Origin: Chitinophagaceae bacterium
GTDB lineage: Bacteria > Bacteroidota > Bacteroidia > Chitinophagales > Chitinophagaceae
DNA length: 64,000 nucleotides
Reading direction: 5' to 3'
Assembly: GCA_016713085.1 (NCBI GenBank)
Contig: JADJPV010000002.1
Coordinates: forward strand, 248,001 to 312,000
The position numbers were made by a program, and so were the translations under genes. The notes beneath the pieces were generated by a model, which was not told the origin of the DNA, did not search any database, and saw only the letters and a list, made by a program, of their open reading frames with translations. Below, in pieces: positions 51,064 through 60,556 of this stretch; positions within the stretch are counted from its first letter, which is position 1, and each line of letters begins with the position of its first letter.

Positions 51064-51202
51064 TTTTGGTTTAATTGATAAGTTTTCTCATGTTGATTAT
51101 ACCCGGAGGAAGGTGTCTACCTTCTTCCTCCTTTTCAACAAATAGGCATCTTACTTTGTTTCTTAGTGCATCAGGCACATTGTTACACAACATGAATTGA
51201 TT

Positions 51203-51965
51203 ATGAGTAAAAATCAAATTGAAAAAGTACATTGTTTGATTATTGGATCGGGCCCGGCAGGTTACACCGCCGCTATTTATGCATCAAGAGCCATGAAGCA
51301 GATAGTGTAATCATTTGCACAGGCGCAAGTGCAAAATGGCTTGGATTGGAAAGCGAGCAACGTCTCAACGGTTACGGTGTAAGTGCATGTGCTGTGTGTG
51401 ATGGTTTCTTTTTCCGTGGGAAAGAAGTTGCCATTGTTGGTGCAGGTGATACTGCAGCTGAAGAAGCATTATACCTCAGCAAACTTTGTTCTACCGTGCA
51501 TATGCTCATTCGTAAAGATGCCATGCGTGCAAGTAAAGTAATGCAGGATCGTGTAATGAATACGCCAAATATTAAAGTTTACTGGAACACTGAAACCATC
51601 GAAATACTTGGCGATAACAAAGTAGATGGTATGAAAGTATTGAACAATAAAACAAATGAGGAGTCAGTAATTCCTGTTCAAGGTTTTTTTGTGGCCATTG
51701 GTCACGAACCCAATTCAGCCATCTTCAAAGATTTTATTGATATGGATGAGGCTGGCTACATTAAAACTATTCCGGTACATCTAAAACAAATGTGGAAGCT
51801 GTATTTGCGGGTGGAGATGTGCAGGATAAAATTTATCGACAGGCAGTAACTGCTGCAGGAAGTGGTTGTATGGCCGCATTGGATGCAGAAAGGTATTTAG
51901 CTGTTAATTCATCTAAAGTCAATAGGAATCTCGACTTGATACAGGAAGTTACAGGAGGTAAATAG
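51203..51965 (+). pseudogene. trxB: Thioredoxin reductase with internal deletion and frameshift
   Basis: Start MSKNQIEKVHCLIIGSGPAG (FAD-binding GxGxxG), then after YASRA the sequence jumps to HEADSVIICTGASAKWLG, skipping about 80 residues (roughly 240 bases) that normally include the second part of the FAD domain. The NADPH domain is present with the redox pair CAVC in VSACAVCDGFF and GAGDTAAEEALYL. Near 51777 one base is missing (PGTSKTNVEAVFAGGDVQDK in the other frame); the end is at 51965. As given it cannot make a functional reductase. Could be a collapse in assembly. Confidence 0.85.
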
Positions 51966-52173
51966 CCTTTTTTGTGGTATTTGATTTTAGAATGCCATAT
52001 TTTATTCAACAGGTTTTTCCATAGGAAAAATCTGATAAACGTCGAATGTATATTTTTTTGATAGTAATGCCTTTACTGGCAAGCTCACCACCTTAATACT
52101 GAAGGGTCAGCAAGAGAAAATATAATAATTGTTGCACTAATATATCAACCTTGTAATATAAACTAACAATTAA

Positions 52174-53135
52174 ATGACAAAGATTTTAATTACTGGTGCG
52201 GCGGGACAGATAGGTGCTGAATTGACGATTTCTTTGCGAACAAAATATGGAAGTAACAATGTACTGGCAACTGATATCAGAGAGCCTGCGGATGCTGCTT
52301 TGGTGCTGGATGGGCCTTTTGAAATTCTTGATGCATTGGATAGAGCTAAATTGGTAAAGCTGGTGAGGGGCTTTAAAGCCAATCGTATTTATCACCTGAG
52401 TGAGATTTTAAGTGCAACGGATGAAAAATATCCAGTTGGCAGTTGGGATCTGAATATGCAATCACTGTTGAATGTTTTGGACGTAGCAAGAGAAGAACAC
52501 CTAGAGCGTGTGTTCTGGCCTTCCTCCATTGCTGTTTTTGGCAAGGGCTCAAAAAAGGTAAAGTGCGGACAATTTGATATACAACATCCTTCCACTGTTG
52601 ATGGCATTAGCAAGAGTGCTGGTGAGTTATGGTGTAATTATTATTTTGAAAAGTATGCTGTTGATGTAAGGAGCATCCGTTACCCCGGGCTGATCTCTTA
52701 CAAAACATTACCTGGTGGTGGAACTACTGATTATGCTGCTCATATTTATTATAAAGCTGTTATTGAAAAAAATATACCTGCTATCTGAAAGAAAACACAA
52801 GGTTGCCTATGATGTATATGGATGATGCGATACGTGCAACGCTTGAATTAATGGAAGCTGATGCGGCAAAGTTGAGCATTCGTACTTCTTATAATTTAAG
52901 TGCAATGGATTTTACGCCTGGTGAAATCGCTTCTTCAATCAAAGAAAATATTGAAGAGTTTACAATGCAATATGCGCCCGACTACCGACAGCAAATAGCA
53001 GATAGCTGGCCGGCAAACATGGATGACTATTATGCGACTAGAGATTGGGGCTGGAAACCGGCATACAATTTAAAAGCTATGACAAAGGATATGCTTATGC
53101 ATCTAAGTGGTGCATTTATTAATAATTACTATTAA
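52174..53135 (+). CDS. L-threonine 3-dehydrogenase, epimerase-type, one frameshift
   Basis: Joined protein of about 320 residues of the extended SDR family: ILITGAAGQIGAELT, FWPSSIAVFG, RSIRYPGLISYKTLPGGGTT, LPMMYMDDAIRATLELM, FTPGEIA. It oxidises threonine to 2-amino-3-ketobutyrate with NAD+. The break is seven A at 52766-52772; eight give YTCYLKENTRLPMMYM. The catalytic Tyr of YxxxK is replaced by Asp (STVDGISK where STVYGISK is usual), a single T to G change. Confidence 0.85.
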
Positions 53136-53212
53136 GGTGACTGGTGGGTCGATAGTTGATATCCGATACTGGTAACGAATGGTGCGTAGTTTAATTCAAT
53201 AACCCAAACCAG

Positions 53213-53772
53213 CGTTTATGAAGAACATACCAAAACAACCCGCAGCCGAACCTTTTTAGGTGATTGTATTCAACTGTATTAAGACATGCTTGTAAAAAAT
53301 TGAAATCTGCAAGAAAGAAAAGCTGAGTGAGGAAGAACGCATACAGGTTTGTTTTGAGGTTGCCGGTGTTTATAAGGAAAAACTTAATACAGCGGTACGT
53401 TATTATGCCTTTGCAAGCAAATGTGATGAGATCTTTTTCTTTACGAAAGTGAAACCACTGTTTACAGTAAATGTGAAATTTTATACGTACTACTATCATC
53501 TGATTTTGTTTAAGACAAAAGAAATTGAAGCAGATAAAATTGAGCTTGAGAGTTTTTACAAACGCCAATTGCAACGAAAGGAGAAATTGCGGAAAGAGCA
53601 TCCTGAATTTTATGAGTACGTACAGGAACAGCATGCGTACGCAAATGCACAATGGTTTACCAGGCATACGAGCAGCAAGGACAGCAGTTTGTTTGATGCA
53701 TTGATGGGGAGATGGCTTGCAATTGAAAAATTTGAAGATCATCTGAAAGGGGTTATGAAAAGAGAGTTGTGA
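53213..53772 (+). pseudogene. RteC-like regulator remnant
   Basis: Pieces in several frames: KLSEEERIQVCFEVAGVYKE, KVKPLFTVNVKFYTYYYHLI, then from 53449 an open frame of 107 residues with EFYEYVQEQHAYANAQWFTR. This matches the N-terminal half of RteC, the excision/transfer regulator of Bacteroides conjugative transposons (the usual form has a FYQYYRS...YFVR pattern). The C-terminal half is missing and early frames contain stops. It lies beside the second 15-bp repeat and supports a mobile-element end here. Confidence 0.6.
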
Positions 53773-53953
53773 AGGAAAATAAACTGCACTATCTGCTTGT
53801 AAAGCATTTGCAAAACGAGTAAATTTATAGCTGCATCTTCGCTATTTGAATTTAAACGCTAAGAAACTGTGGGGAAAGGGAGCAATTCGGTTAGCAAGGC
53901 GAAAAGTGAAAGATAACATATTGTGTTTTAAGTAATAAGAGTGGATGGGAAAG

Positions 53954-53968
53954 TCCCGTCCGGTCCGC
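53954..53968 (+). repeat. 15-bp direct repeat, copy 2 (candidate att core)
   Basis: TCCCGTCCGGTCCGC, identical to 19802-19816. Preceded by GGGAAAGTCCC and followed by a terminator at 53974. Degenerate GGGAGCAATTCGGTTAGCAA lies 75 bases upstream, as near copy 1. Confidence 0.4.
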
Positions 53969-53973
53969 AAAAG

Positions 53974-53999
53974 GCTTCGAAGAAATTCGGAGCTTTTTT
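53974..53999 (+). terminator. Rho-independent terminator
   Basis: GCTTCGAA pairs with TTCGGAGC across GAAA (one T-G wobble), followed by TTTTTT. Confidence 0.8.
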
Positions 54000-54075
54000 G
54001 TTTTAGATCCTATTTCTGCGCAATGTTTTTTCAGAATAATTTTTTCAAAACTTTGTTCAGTTAAACAGAAGAGCT

Positions 54076-54980
54076 CTATTTCATCTCCACTGCAATCTTC
54101 GCTGCCAGTCTTGCATTATTAATCACCAGCGCAATATTTGCTTCGAGACTTTCGCCATGTGTATGATCAGCGATGTATTTTAATAAGAACGGTGTAACTT
54201 CTTTACCGGTGATCTTTTGTTGTTCAGCTGCAGCCAATGCTTTCTGAATATGTACTTCCATAATATCGGCAGGTACCTCATCTGAAGCAGGGATGGGGTT
54301 TGCAATCAACACAGATCCGTTTAAACCTGCTAGCCATTTTGTTTTCAGCAGTTCTGCAATTTCTTTGGCTGTATCTAAACGAAGAGGTGAACATACTCCA
54401 CTATTACGTGAATAAAAACTGGGGAATTCATCCTGGCCATATGTAATGACAGGAATTCCTTTTGTTTCCATATACTCCAGCGTTAAGGCAATATCTAAAA
54501 TTGATTTTACTCCTGCTGATACAACGGCCACATTGGTTTGTGTCATTTCCGTTAAGTCCGCTGAAATATCCATGCTGTTTTCTGCGCCACGATGTACACC
54601 ACCTGTTCCTCCTGTTGCAAAGATGCTGATACCGGCCATGGATGCAATCCGCATGGTTGATGCGACAGTTGTTGCACCGGGTAAGTTTTTACTGAGTACA
54701 AAAGGCATGTCACGCAGACTCACTTTCCATACATTTTTTCTTTACCAAAAAACTGAAGTTGATCTGCTGAAAGACCCACACAACATTTCCCATCTTTAAT
54801 AGCAATGGTTGCAGGTACTGCTCCTTCTTTTCTTACAGCCTCCTCAACAGCCAATGCCGTTTCCACATTTTTGGGATAAGGCATGCCATGTGAAATAATG
54901 GTTGATTCCAATGCAACAATGGGCAATCCTTTCTGTATTGCATCTGCCACTTCGGGCTGTATGTTCAGTAAAGCATTCAT
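54076..54980 (-). CDS. psuG: Pseudouridine-5'-phosphate glycosidase, one frameshift
   Basis: Joined protein of about 301 residues. MNALLNIQPEVADAIQKGLP, then VALESTIISHGMPYPKN (catalytic Glu region), and after the break FATGGTGGVHRGAENSMDIS and SAGVKSILDIALTLEYMETK. The enzyme splits pseudouridine 5'-phosphate into uracil and ribose 5-phosphate. Break at three T at 54724-54726; four give GKVSLRDMP. Starts immediately after the psuK stop: a two-gene pseudouridine catabolic operon. Confidence 0.9.
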
Positions 54981-55907
54981 TTAAGAAGGATAGTATTTCG
55001 AAACGAGTTGTAAAATTTCCTGCTGTGTACGGTGTGTAACAATTGAACCATTCACCTGTAATATTTCAGCTGAAAGTGTATGTGCCAGTTTTAAACATTC
55101 AATATCATCTTTGCCCAAATGTTTACCCAGCAGGTAACCTGATAATGAACCATCACCTGCACCGGTACAATCAACTACTTCAATGGATGGTGCATGCAGG
55201 TGTAAGCGGTGTTCTTTTGTATTTAATACTGAACCGTGTTTGCCATTGTGCAGCCATACATTTTCTACACCTTTCTGCATCAGCTCTTCTATCTGCTTAT
55301 CAACAAAGGTTGCAGCTTCAGAACAGAGTACAGGTAATTCATCTTCATTGGGAGTAATGAGATGAAGCCCTTTTAAATTGATTCCGTTTAATTTTCTTGC
55401 AGGAGGAACAGAAACCGGTTCAATTACAAATGGAATTCCTGTTTCATTGCTGAATGAAAGCAACCACTCAACTGTATCGATATTAATATTCGCATCAGCC
55501 AGTAAATAAGATGCCGTGCTTAATAAATTTTTATGCTGTTCAAGATGAGCGGGAGTAATTAAGTGAATGGCAGAGTTGGTTAAGAAGGCAGAAAACAAAG
55601 ATCCGTCAACACTTAATATGCCGGTGTATTTTCCCGAAAGACCTTCTTTTGTAATGGAAGCATCTAACTGCACACCTGCATTAGTGCAAACCTGCTTTAG
55701 CCAGTCGCCATCACTGTCGTTGCCAAATACGCTGATTAGTTGAACAGGAACATCGAGCAGGGCCAGCTGATGTGCAATGTTTCTTGCCACTCCTCCGGCA
55801 GTTTTGGTAACATTGGCTTCATTGGTAGTGGCAAGGAGCATTTCCCCCGAAGCGTGAAAAAGTTCATCTATTAAAGCAGCACCGATACAAACAACAGGTT
55901 TTGACAT
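54981..55907 (-). CDS. psuK: Pseudouridine kinase, PfkB family
   Basis: 308 residues of the ribokinase/PfkB family: GGVARNIAHQLALLDVPVQL (substrate-binding GG motif) and DCTGAGDGSLSGYLLGK with the catalytic Asp. Alone this could be any PfkB sugar kinase; directly upstream of psuG it is most likely pseudouridine kinase, making the psuG substrate. Intact. Confidence 0.85.
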   Translation of the reverse strand: MSKPVVCIGAALIDELFHASGEMLLATTNEANVTKTAGGVARNIAHQLALLDVPVQLISVFGNDSDGDWLKQVCTNAGVQLDASITKEGLSGKYTGILSVDGSLFSAFLTNSAIHLITPAHLEQHKNLLSTASYLLADANINIDTVEWLLSFSNETGIPFVIEPVSVPPARKLNGINLKGLHLITPNEDELPVLCSEAATFVDKQIEELMQKGVENVWLHNGKHGSVLNTKEHRLHLHAPSIEVVDCTGAGDGSLSGYLLGKHLGKDDIECLKLAHTLSAEILQVNGSIVTHRTQQEILQLVSKYYPS

Positions 55908-56082
55908 AGCGCAAATCTATGAAAGACAGGCAGTAAAGTTTTCAAAAACCTGTGGAAGAATTTTGGAAAAAGCTGCATGGCTTTTTTTACGCACAAAAGA
56001 GTCTGAATACAATGTGGATAGTTCGGGTTTTATAAATCTGCTGCTTTCTTTAATTTACATGCATTAACCTCAATACCTTAAC

Positions 56083-56355
56083 ATGACCGGCTTACCAGGA
56101 ACAAATCTGAAGAATATCTACATCATCAATGGCGAATATTTCAGCCTTGAACAGTTATCTGCTGAGCAACAAAAGCAAATTGAAGAAAACGGCGACCGCC
56201 GTGCCTATTCTGCTTACAGGTCAACTCTCTTAGAAGCATACGGTGAAGATCTCGAAGCAAACATTTTTATCAATACCGACAGGGTGCCGCATGAATTAAA
56301 AGTGTTTGATAAAAACAACCAGGCATTAACAAGGGAGCGGAGACAGTTGCGGTAA
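56083..56355 (+). CDS. Small hypothetical protein
   Basis: 90 residues, highly charged, mostly helical (FSLEQLSAEQQKQIEENGDR, STLLEAYGEDLEANIFINTD). Starts with ATG 56083 after an A/T-rich gap. Not recognised. Confidence 0.5.
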   Translation: MTGLPGTNLKNIYIINGEYFSLEQLSAEQQKQIEENGDRRAYSAYRSTLLEAYGEDLEANIFINTDRVPHELKVFDKNNQALTRERRQLR

Positions 56356-56597
56356 TAGTAAAGGTTTTTTCTCAAATTAAAACGTTTCTCAATTTCATCA
56401 TTCTGCTATAAGTATGGCATACCTGCCACAGCCAGATCAATGGCGCAAAAAATCAACTCCGTGTTTATGCAAATGGTAAAGCCGGATGCAGTAAATTGTG
56501 CCGTTTAAAAATCAGCCGGGCCGGCTATGTTGTATTTGCCTGTTGCTTTTTTTAAGATTGTATTTAACATCGTTCTTCCATATTTAAAATAACGTGT

Positions 56598-58160
56598 ATG
56601 AAATTCCGTAACATCACCGCTTTTGCATTCATCTTCAGTTTCAGTTTCAGTATCCTTTTTACAACTGTGTATGCACAGGACAATCAATTAACAAAAAAAG
56701 AAAAGAAAGAAGGCTGGCAATTATTGTTTGATGGAAAAACAACTGCCGGATGGAAAGGAGCATTCATTAATGACTTTCCTGCAAAAGGATGGAAAATTGA
56801 AGATGGCGTTTTAATGGTTGAGCCATCCAATGGCGGAGAGTCGACCAACGGTGGAGATATTGTAACACTGAAGGAGTATGATAATTTTGAATTAACTGTT
56901 GATTTTAAATTAACAGCAGGTGCCAACAGCGGCATCAAATATTTTGTTGATGCAAAGCAGGCAACTCCCACAAGCCCACGTTCTGCTTTTGGGTTAGAAT
57001 TTCAGATACTGGATGATGTTAGACATCCTGATGCCAAGCTTGGAAAAAACGGTAACCGTACCATTTCTTCACTGTATGATTTGATTCCAGCCATCAGCAG
57101 CAAACCTTCCAAAGAAATTGGTGAATGCAACACAGCAAAAATTGTTTCAAACGGAAATCATGTTGAGCATTGGCTGAATGGTGTAATGGTTCTTACATAC
57201 GAACGTGGCAGCGAAGCATTCAAAGCATTGGTGTCAGGCAGCAAGTATGCAACTATACCCGGCTTTGGTTTAAATGCCAAAGGACGCATTCTGTTGCAGG
57301 ATCATGGCAATAAAGTATTTTTTAAAAATGTGAAAATCAAAGAAACAAAGTTTGTACCCGATACTCGCAACGGAAAATTGCTGAAAGAAATACCCGGTGT
57401 TGTATCCTATACATTCAGAAACAGTTTTTCAAAAGATGTTGCTGCAACACTCGACAGTATTAAATCAATGGGCATGGTGAATGTTGAATTTTCCAACCTG
57501 TTTGGAAGAACAGCAGCCGAAATAAAACAACTGCTCGATGCAAGGGGAATGCGCTGCACTTCTTTTGGTGTAAGCTATCCTGATTTGATGAGCAACACAG
57601 AGAAGGTTGCTGAAAATGCAAAAACACTGGGCGCTTCTTTTGTAAGAGTGGCCTGGATACCGCATGATAAAGTTCCCTTTACACTTGATATTGCTAAAAA
57701 AGCAGTTGATGATTTTAATACAGCCGGTAAATTCTTAAAAGAGAAGTATGGACTTACGTTCTGCTATCATAATCATGGCTATGAATTTCAGCCTTATGAA
57801 AACGGAACTTATTTTGATTATATCGTGGCAAATACCAATCCTGACTATGTAAGTTTTGAGATGGATATTTTATGGGTATTTCATCCGGGGAAAGATCCGG
57901 TGGAGCTGCTGAAAAAATATCCCACCCGTTTTAAACTGATGCATGTAAAAGATTTACGTAAAGGAGTGGCCCATGATTTTACAGGTGGTACTCCTGTGTA
58001 CAATGATGTAGCATTAGGATCAGGGCAAATTGATATTGCGGCGGTGATAAAAACGGCAATAAAATATTCAGCTATTCAGTATTATTATATTGAAGATGAA
58101 AGCAACGATGTAAACATACAGGTGCCTGTAAGTTTAGCCATATTAAAGGCTCTTCAATAA
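56598..58160 (+). CDS. DUF1080 domain fused to sugar phosphate isomerase-like TIM barrel
   Basis: 520 residues. Signal peptide about 1-26, then a DUF1080 (3-keto-glycoside hydrolase-like, concanavalin fold) domain at about 30-260: WQLLFDGKTTAGWKG, FELTVDFKLTAGANSGIKYF, HVEHWLNGVMVLTYERG. A xylose-isomerase-like barrel follows (about 270-520): FCYHNHGYEFQPYENG, FEMDILWVFHPGKDP, MHVKDLRKG and YYYIEDE, carrying likely metal ligands. Probably secreted carbohydrate enzyme in which both domains act on oxidised sugars. Intact frame. Confidence 0.85.
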   Translation: MKFRNITAFAFIFSFSFSILFTTVYAQDNQLTKKEKKEGWQLLFDGKTTAGWKGAFINDFPAKGWKIEDGVLMVEPSNGGESTNGGDIVTLKEYDNFELTVDFKLTAGANSGIKYFVDAKQATPTSPRSAFGLEFQILDDVRHPDAKLGKNGNRTISSLYDLIPAISSKPSKEIGECNTAKIVSNGNHVEHWLNGVMVLTYERGSEAFKALVSGSKYATIPGFGLNAKGRILLQDHGNKVFFKNVKIKETKFVPDTRNGKLLKEIPGVVSYTFRNSFSKDVAATLDSIKSMGMVNVEFSNLFGRTAAEIKQLLDARGMRCTSFGVSYPDLMSNTEKVAENAKTLGASFVRVAWIPHDKVPFTLDIAKKAVDDFNTAGKFLKEKYGLTFCYHNHGYEFQPYENGTYFDYIVANTNPDYVSFEMDILWVFHPGKDPVELLKKYPTRFKLMHVKDLRKGVAHDFTGGTPVYNDVALGSGQIDIAAVIKTAIKYSAIQYYYIEDESNDVNIQVPVSLAILKALQ

Positions 58161-58225
58161 AGAGCCTTTACATTCGTTCAATCGTCAATATTTAAACTTC
58201 ATCAATTCTTAGCAGCAATGGAACA

Positions 58226-58976
58226 TTAAAAACCAATGCTGTTGCCACCGTCAACAGGTAGTATTACCCCTGTAATATATTTGGCAGCATCACTAGCTAA
58301 AAACAAAGCGGCTTCTCCAATATCAACCGGCTGCCCCATGTGTCCCATTGGTGTTCTTCCAAACACTTTTGCTTTACGTTCGGGATCACTGTCTAACGCT
58401 TTTTCTGTCATGGCTGAATAAATAAAGCCCGGAGCAATTGCATTTACACGAATTCCTTTAGGCGATAATTCAACCGCCATTGCTCTTGTCATTCCATCAA
58501 TGGCAGTTTTGCTTGCACTGTACGCAATTACTTTTGGCAGGCCGTATTGTGCGGCCATTGAACTGATGTTGATGATATTGCCCGAACCTCTTACCAGCAT
58601 ATGCTTTACCACTTCACGGCTCATGGAAAATACAGCTGTTACATTGGTAGTAATGATATTCTGAAACTCATCATCGGTTACTTCTGTAAATTCTTTTTTT
58701 CTGATTGATGCCTGCATTGTTTACCAAGATATCAATCCGGCCAAACTGTTTTAAAACACTGTCAACAAAAGCAGGAATGGATGATAAATTACTTACATCG
58801 CAGGTAACAGCATGGCAGTTTTCGCCCAGCTGTTCTTTGGCTTTGTTCAGTTTTTCTTTATCTCTTCCTGCAATGATTGTTATAATGCCATTCTGCAGAA
58901 ATTTTTCAGCGATGGCATAGCCCAGGCCTGAACCACCACCTGTAACGATGGCTACTTTTCTTTCATTAGCTGTCAT
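58226..58976 (-). CDS. Short-chain dehydrogenase/reductase, one frameshift
   Basis: Joined protein of about 249 residues. Cofactor motif TGGGSGLGYAIA, NNAG, Ser in INISSM, YSASK catalytic pair and PGFIYSAMTEKALD, VDGGNSIGF. The break is seven T at 58694-58700; six (A on the coding strand) give NQKKEFTEVTDDEFQNI. Resembles gluconate/3-oxoacyl reductase-type SDRs; substrate unknown. Convergent with the DUF1080 gene, fitting sugar oxidation. Confidence 0.85.
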
Positions 58977-59115
58977 TTGTAAAATGTATTTATTGGTTGG
59001 TTATAAACTGAGGAATTAATGGCGAAGCCCGGCAGGCTGTTTGTTTCGTTTGTAAATATAGAAAGTCTGCGGTAGAACCATTTTTTTTCAGTGCGAACGA
59101 TTGCTTAACCGGCAT

Positions 59116-59177
59116 GGGTATGAAGTTAATTCTTAGCTTCGTAATACGCAAGGTCCCAAGGTGGAGACATTGGGAAA
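59116..59177. repeat. Solo REP copy (direct repeat of the RAYT 5' flank)
   Basis: 59116-59151 is identical over 36 bases to 60433-60468 next to the RAYT start; the following hairpin (AGGTCCCAAGGTGGAGACAT) is a diverged REP palindrome. Confidence 0.7.
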
Positions 59178-59214
59178 AAAAGGTGTAGACTTGCTGTGAA
59201 ATAATTTTTTTCTT

Positions 59215-59721
59215 ATGTATCGATATATTAATATTAGTGTTTTAATGTGCCTGGTCTTTAGCTCGTGTAACTACAAATTTATGGTAAGCAAAGACAGGGT
59301 CTACAATACAAGGGAGGGATATTTAGTTTTTTTTAACCGACAAAAAATATTTATTCCCAAAAAAGAGATTGATAAGAATGATCTTTTCAAGTCCAAATTT
59401 AAAAGAGCAGGTTACCTTGTTGAATTTGAGAAAGAAGAAAATGTTCTTTATCAAATTGCTAAAAAATATATAATCGATTACGAATATGTCAATGAAAATC
59501 GATCTGTTTTTGTACGAGATACTATTAGAGTTCTCCCTGTCAAGGTCGGGTCTATACCTTATAAATACAAGATCAAGAGAGGCAAAGAAGGAATTCTATC
59601 TATTCGATACAATAACACCTTATTCAAGGTCGCATATTTTAGTACAAACAATGAAGCAGTATGGTCTGTATCACCTTTACTTAGTGATGATATAAAAGAA
59701 GCATCTAGGTTTTATCAGTAA
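59215..59721 (+). CDS. Putative lipoprotein
   Basis: 168 residues with a short lipoprotein signal (VLMCLVFSSC, Cys18). The rest is charged with beta-strand pattern (GYLVEFEKEENVLYQIAKKY, SVFVRDTIRVLPVKVG). Not recognised. A+T-rich compared with neighbours and placed next to the transposase, so possibly acquired. Confidence 0.6.
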   Translation: MYRYINISVLMCLVFSSCNYKFMVSKDRVYNTREGYLVFFNRQKIFIPKKEIDKNDLFKSKFKRAGYLVEFEKEENVLYQIAKKYIIDYEYVNENRSVFVRDTIRVLPVKVGSIPYKYKIKRGKEGILSIRYNNTLFKVAYFSTNNEAVWSVSPLLSDDIKEASRFYQ

Positions 59722-59789
59722 AACAAAAGGCGAGTTTTCTGTTGCCTCGGGGTCTGGCTTCCTAAATCTCTAGTCCTGGTATATCGAGT

Positions 59790-60431
59790 CTATTTCTGAG
59801 CAACGTCTCCGCCTCGGGACGTTGCGTCATCATCAGCACCATCTCCCATCATTACCGTTAAATCCATGTTCAATACTTCAGTATAGTCTGTTACTTCATA
59901 AACACCCTGCTCACAGTCTAAGTAAAACTTTGCAGAACTGTGTACATAATCAGCAGGGGTTTCACACAAGTTCCATTTCCCTTTGCATGGATTAGCAGGA
60001 ATATAATCAAGTTTCTGTGTAATAAACTTAGCTGTTTCACAAATCTTCCAGTCAAACGACAGTTCCCAAACATCATGCTTTTTGTTTCTCTTCTTTCGTT
60101 CTGTTTCAACCGAGTTGCTCAGTTGATCAAGCAAATCTGTTTCATTTCTTTCTTCCAGTCTCCGGATAATTTCATAGGCCATGAAACGTTTGCCGTTACC
60201 GATGATTGTATTAATGGATTGAAACGTCTTTCTAAAACCAATAACAGCATGCACATGGTTTGGCATAATTACATAGCCGGTGATATAATGTCCTTTTGAT
60301 TTTAAATGATTAAACCAGTTATATACAATATCAAATCCGTTTACCTTTTCAATCAGCGGTAACCAATTGGTACAGGTGAAAGTAATGGAGAAGATTCCAT
60401 CACTAAACGGTATGTTTTGCTTTACGGGCAT
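59790..60431 (-). CDS. REP-associated tyrosine transposase (Y1, RAYT)
   Basis: 213 residues of the Y1_Tnp/IS200-like family: FTCTNWLPLIE, HUH motif in VIMPNHVHAVIGF and the C-terminal part with KLDYIPANP, containing the likely nucleophile Tyr. RAYTs are domesticated single-strand transposases thought to mobilise REP sequences. A matching REP pair flanks the gene (59800-59825 and 60465-60490). The last residues (DDATSRGGDVAQK) are encoded by the downstream REP itself. Confidence 0.85.
   Translation of the reverse strand: MPVKQNIPFSDGIFSITFTCTNWLPLIEKVNGFDIVYNWFNHLKSKGHYITGYVIMPNHVHAVIGFRKTFQSINTIIGNGKRFMAYEIIRRLEERNETDLLDQLSNSVETERKKRNKKHDVWELSFDWKICETAKFITQKLDYIPANPCKGKWNLCETPADYVHSSAKFYLDCEQGVYEVTDYTEVLNMDLTVMMGDGADDDATSRGGDVAQK
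59800..59825. repeat. REP palindrome overlapping the RAYT 3' end
   Basis: 26 bases beginning GCAACGTCTCCGCC and ending GGGACGTTGC, an imperfect palindrome; exact inverse copy at 60465-60490. Confidence 0.8.
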
Positions 60432-60464
60432 TGGGTATGAAGTTAATTCTTAGCTTCGTAATAC

Positions 60465-60490
60465 GCAACGTCCCGAGGCGGAGACGTTGC
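60465..60490. repeat. REP palindrome upstream of the RAYT
   Basis: Exact reverse complement of 59800-59825, 34 bases before the RAYT start; similarity extends into CTGAGAAA/CTCAGAAA on the outer side. Confidence 0.8.
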
Positions 60491-60556
60491 TGAGAAACAA
60501 CCTTTACTCTCCATTTCAATGTCATAGATTGTATATTTGTTACTCAAATTAATTTT

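Noticed and set aside
53930..53970. tRNA or tmRNA 3' end as attachment site
   Set aside because: Sequence before the 15-bp repeat has no T-arm GTTCRA motif or cloverleaf, and no matching acceptor strand upstream.
19643..54000. Intact prophage or intact conjugative transposon
   Set aside because: No terminase, portal, capsid, tail, relaxase, TraG-type coupling protein or tra cluster is visible; only integrase, regulators and accessory genes.
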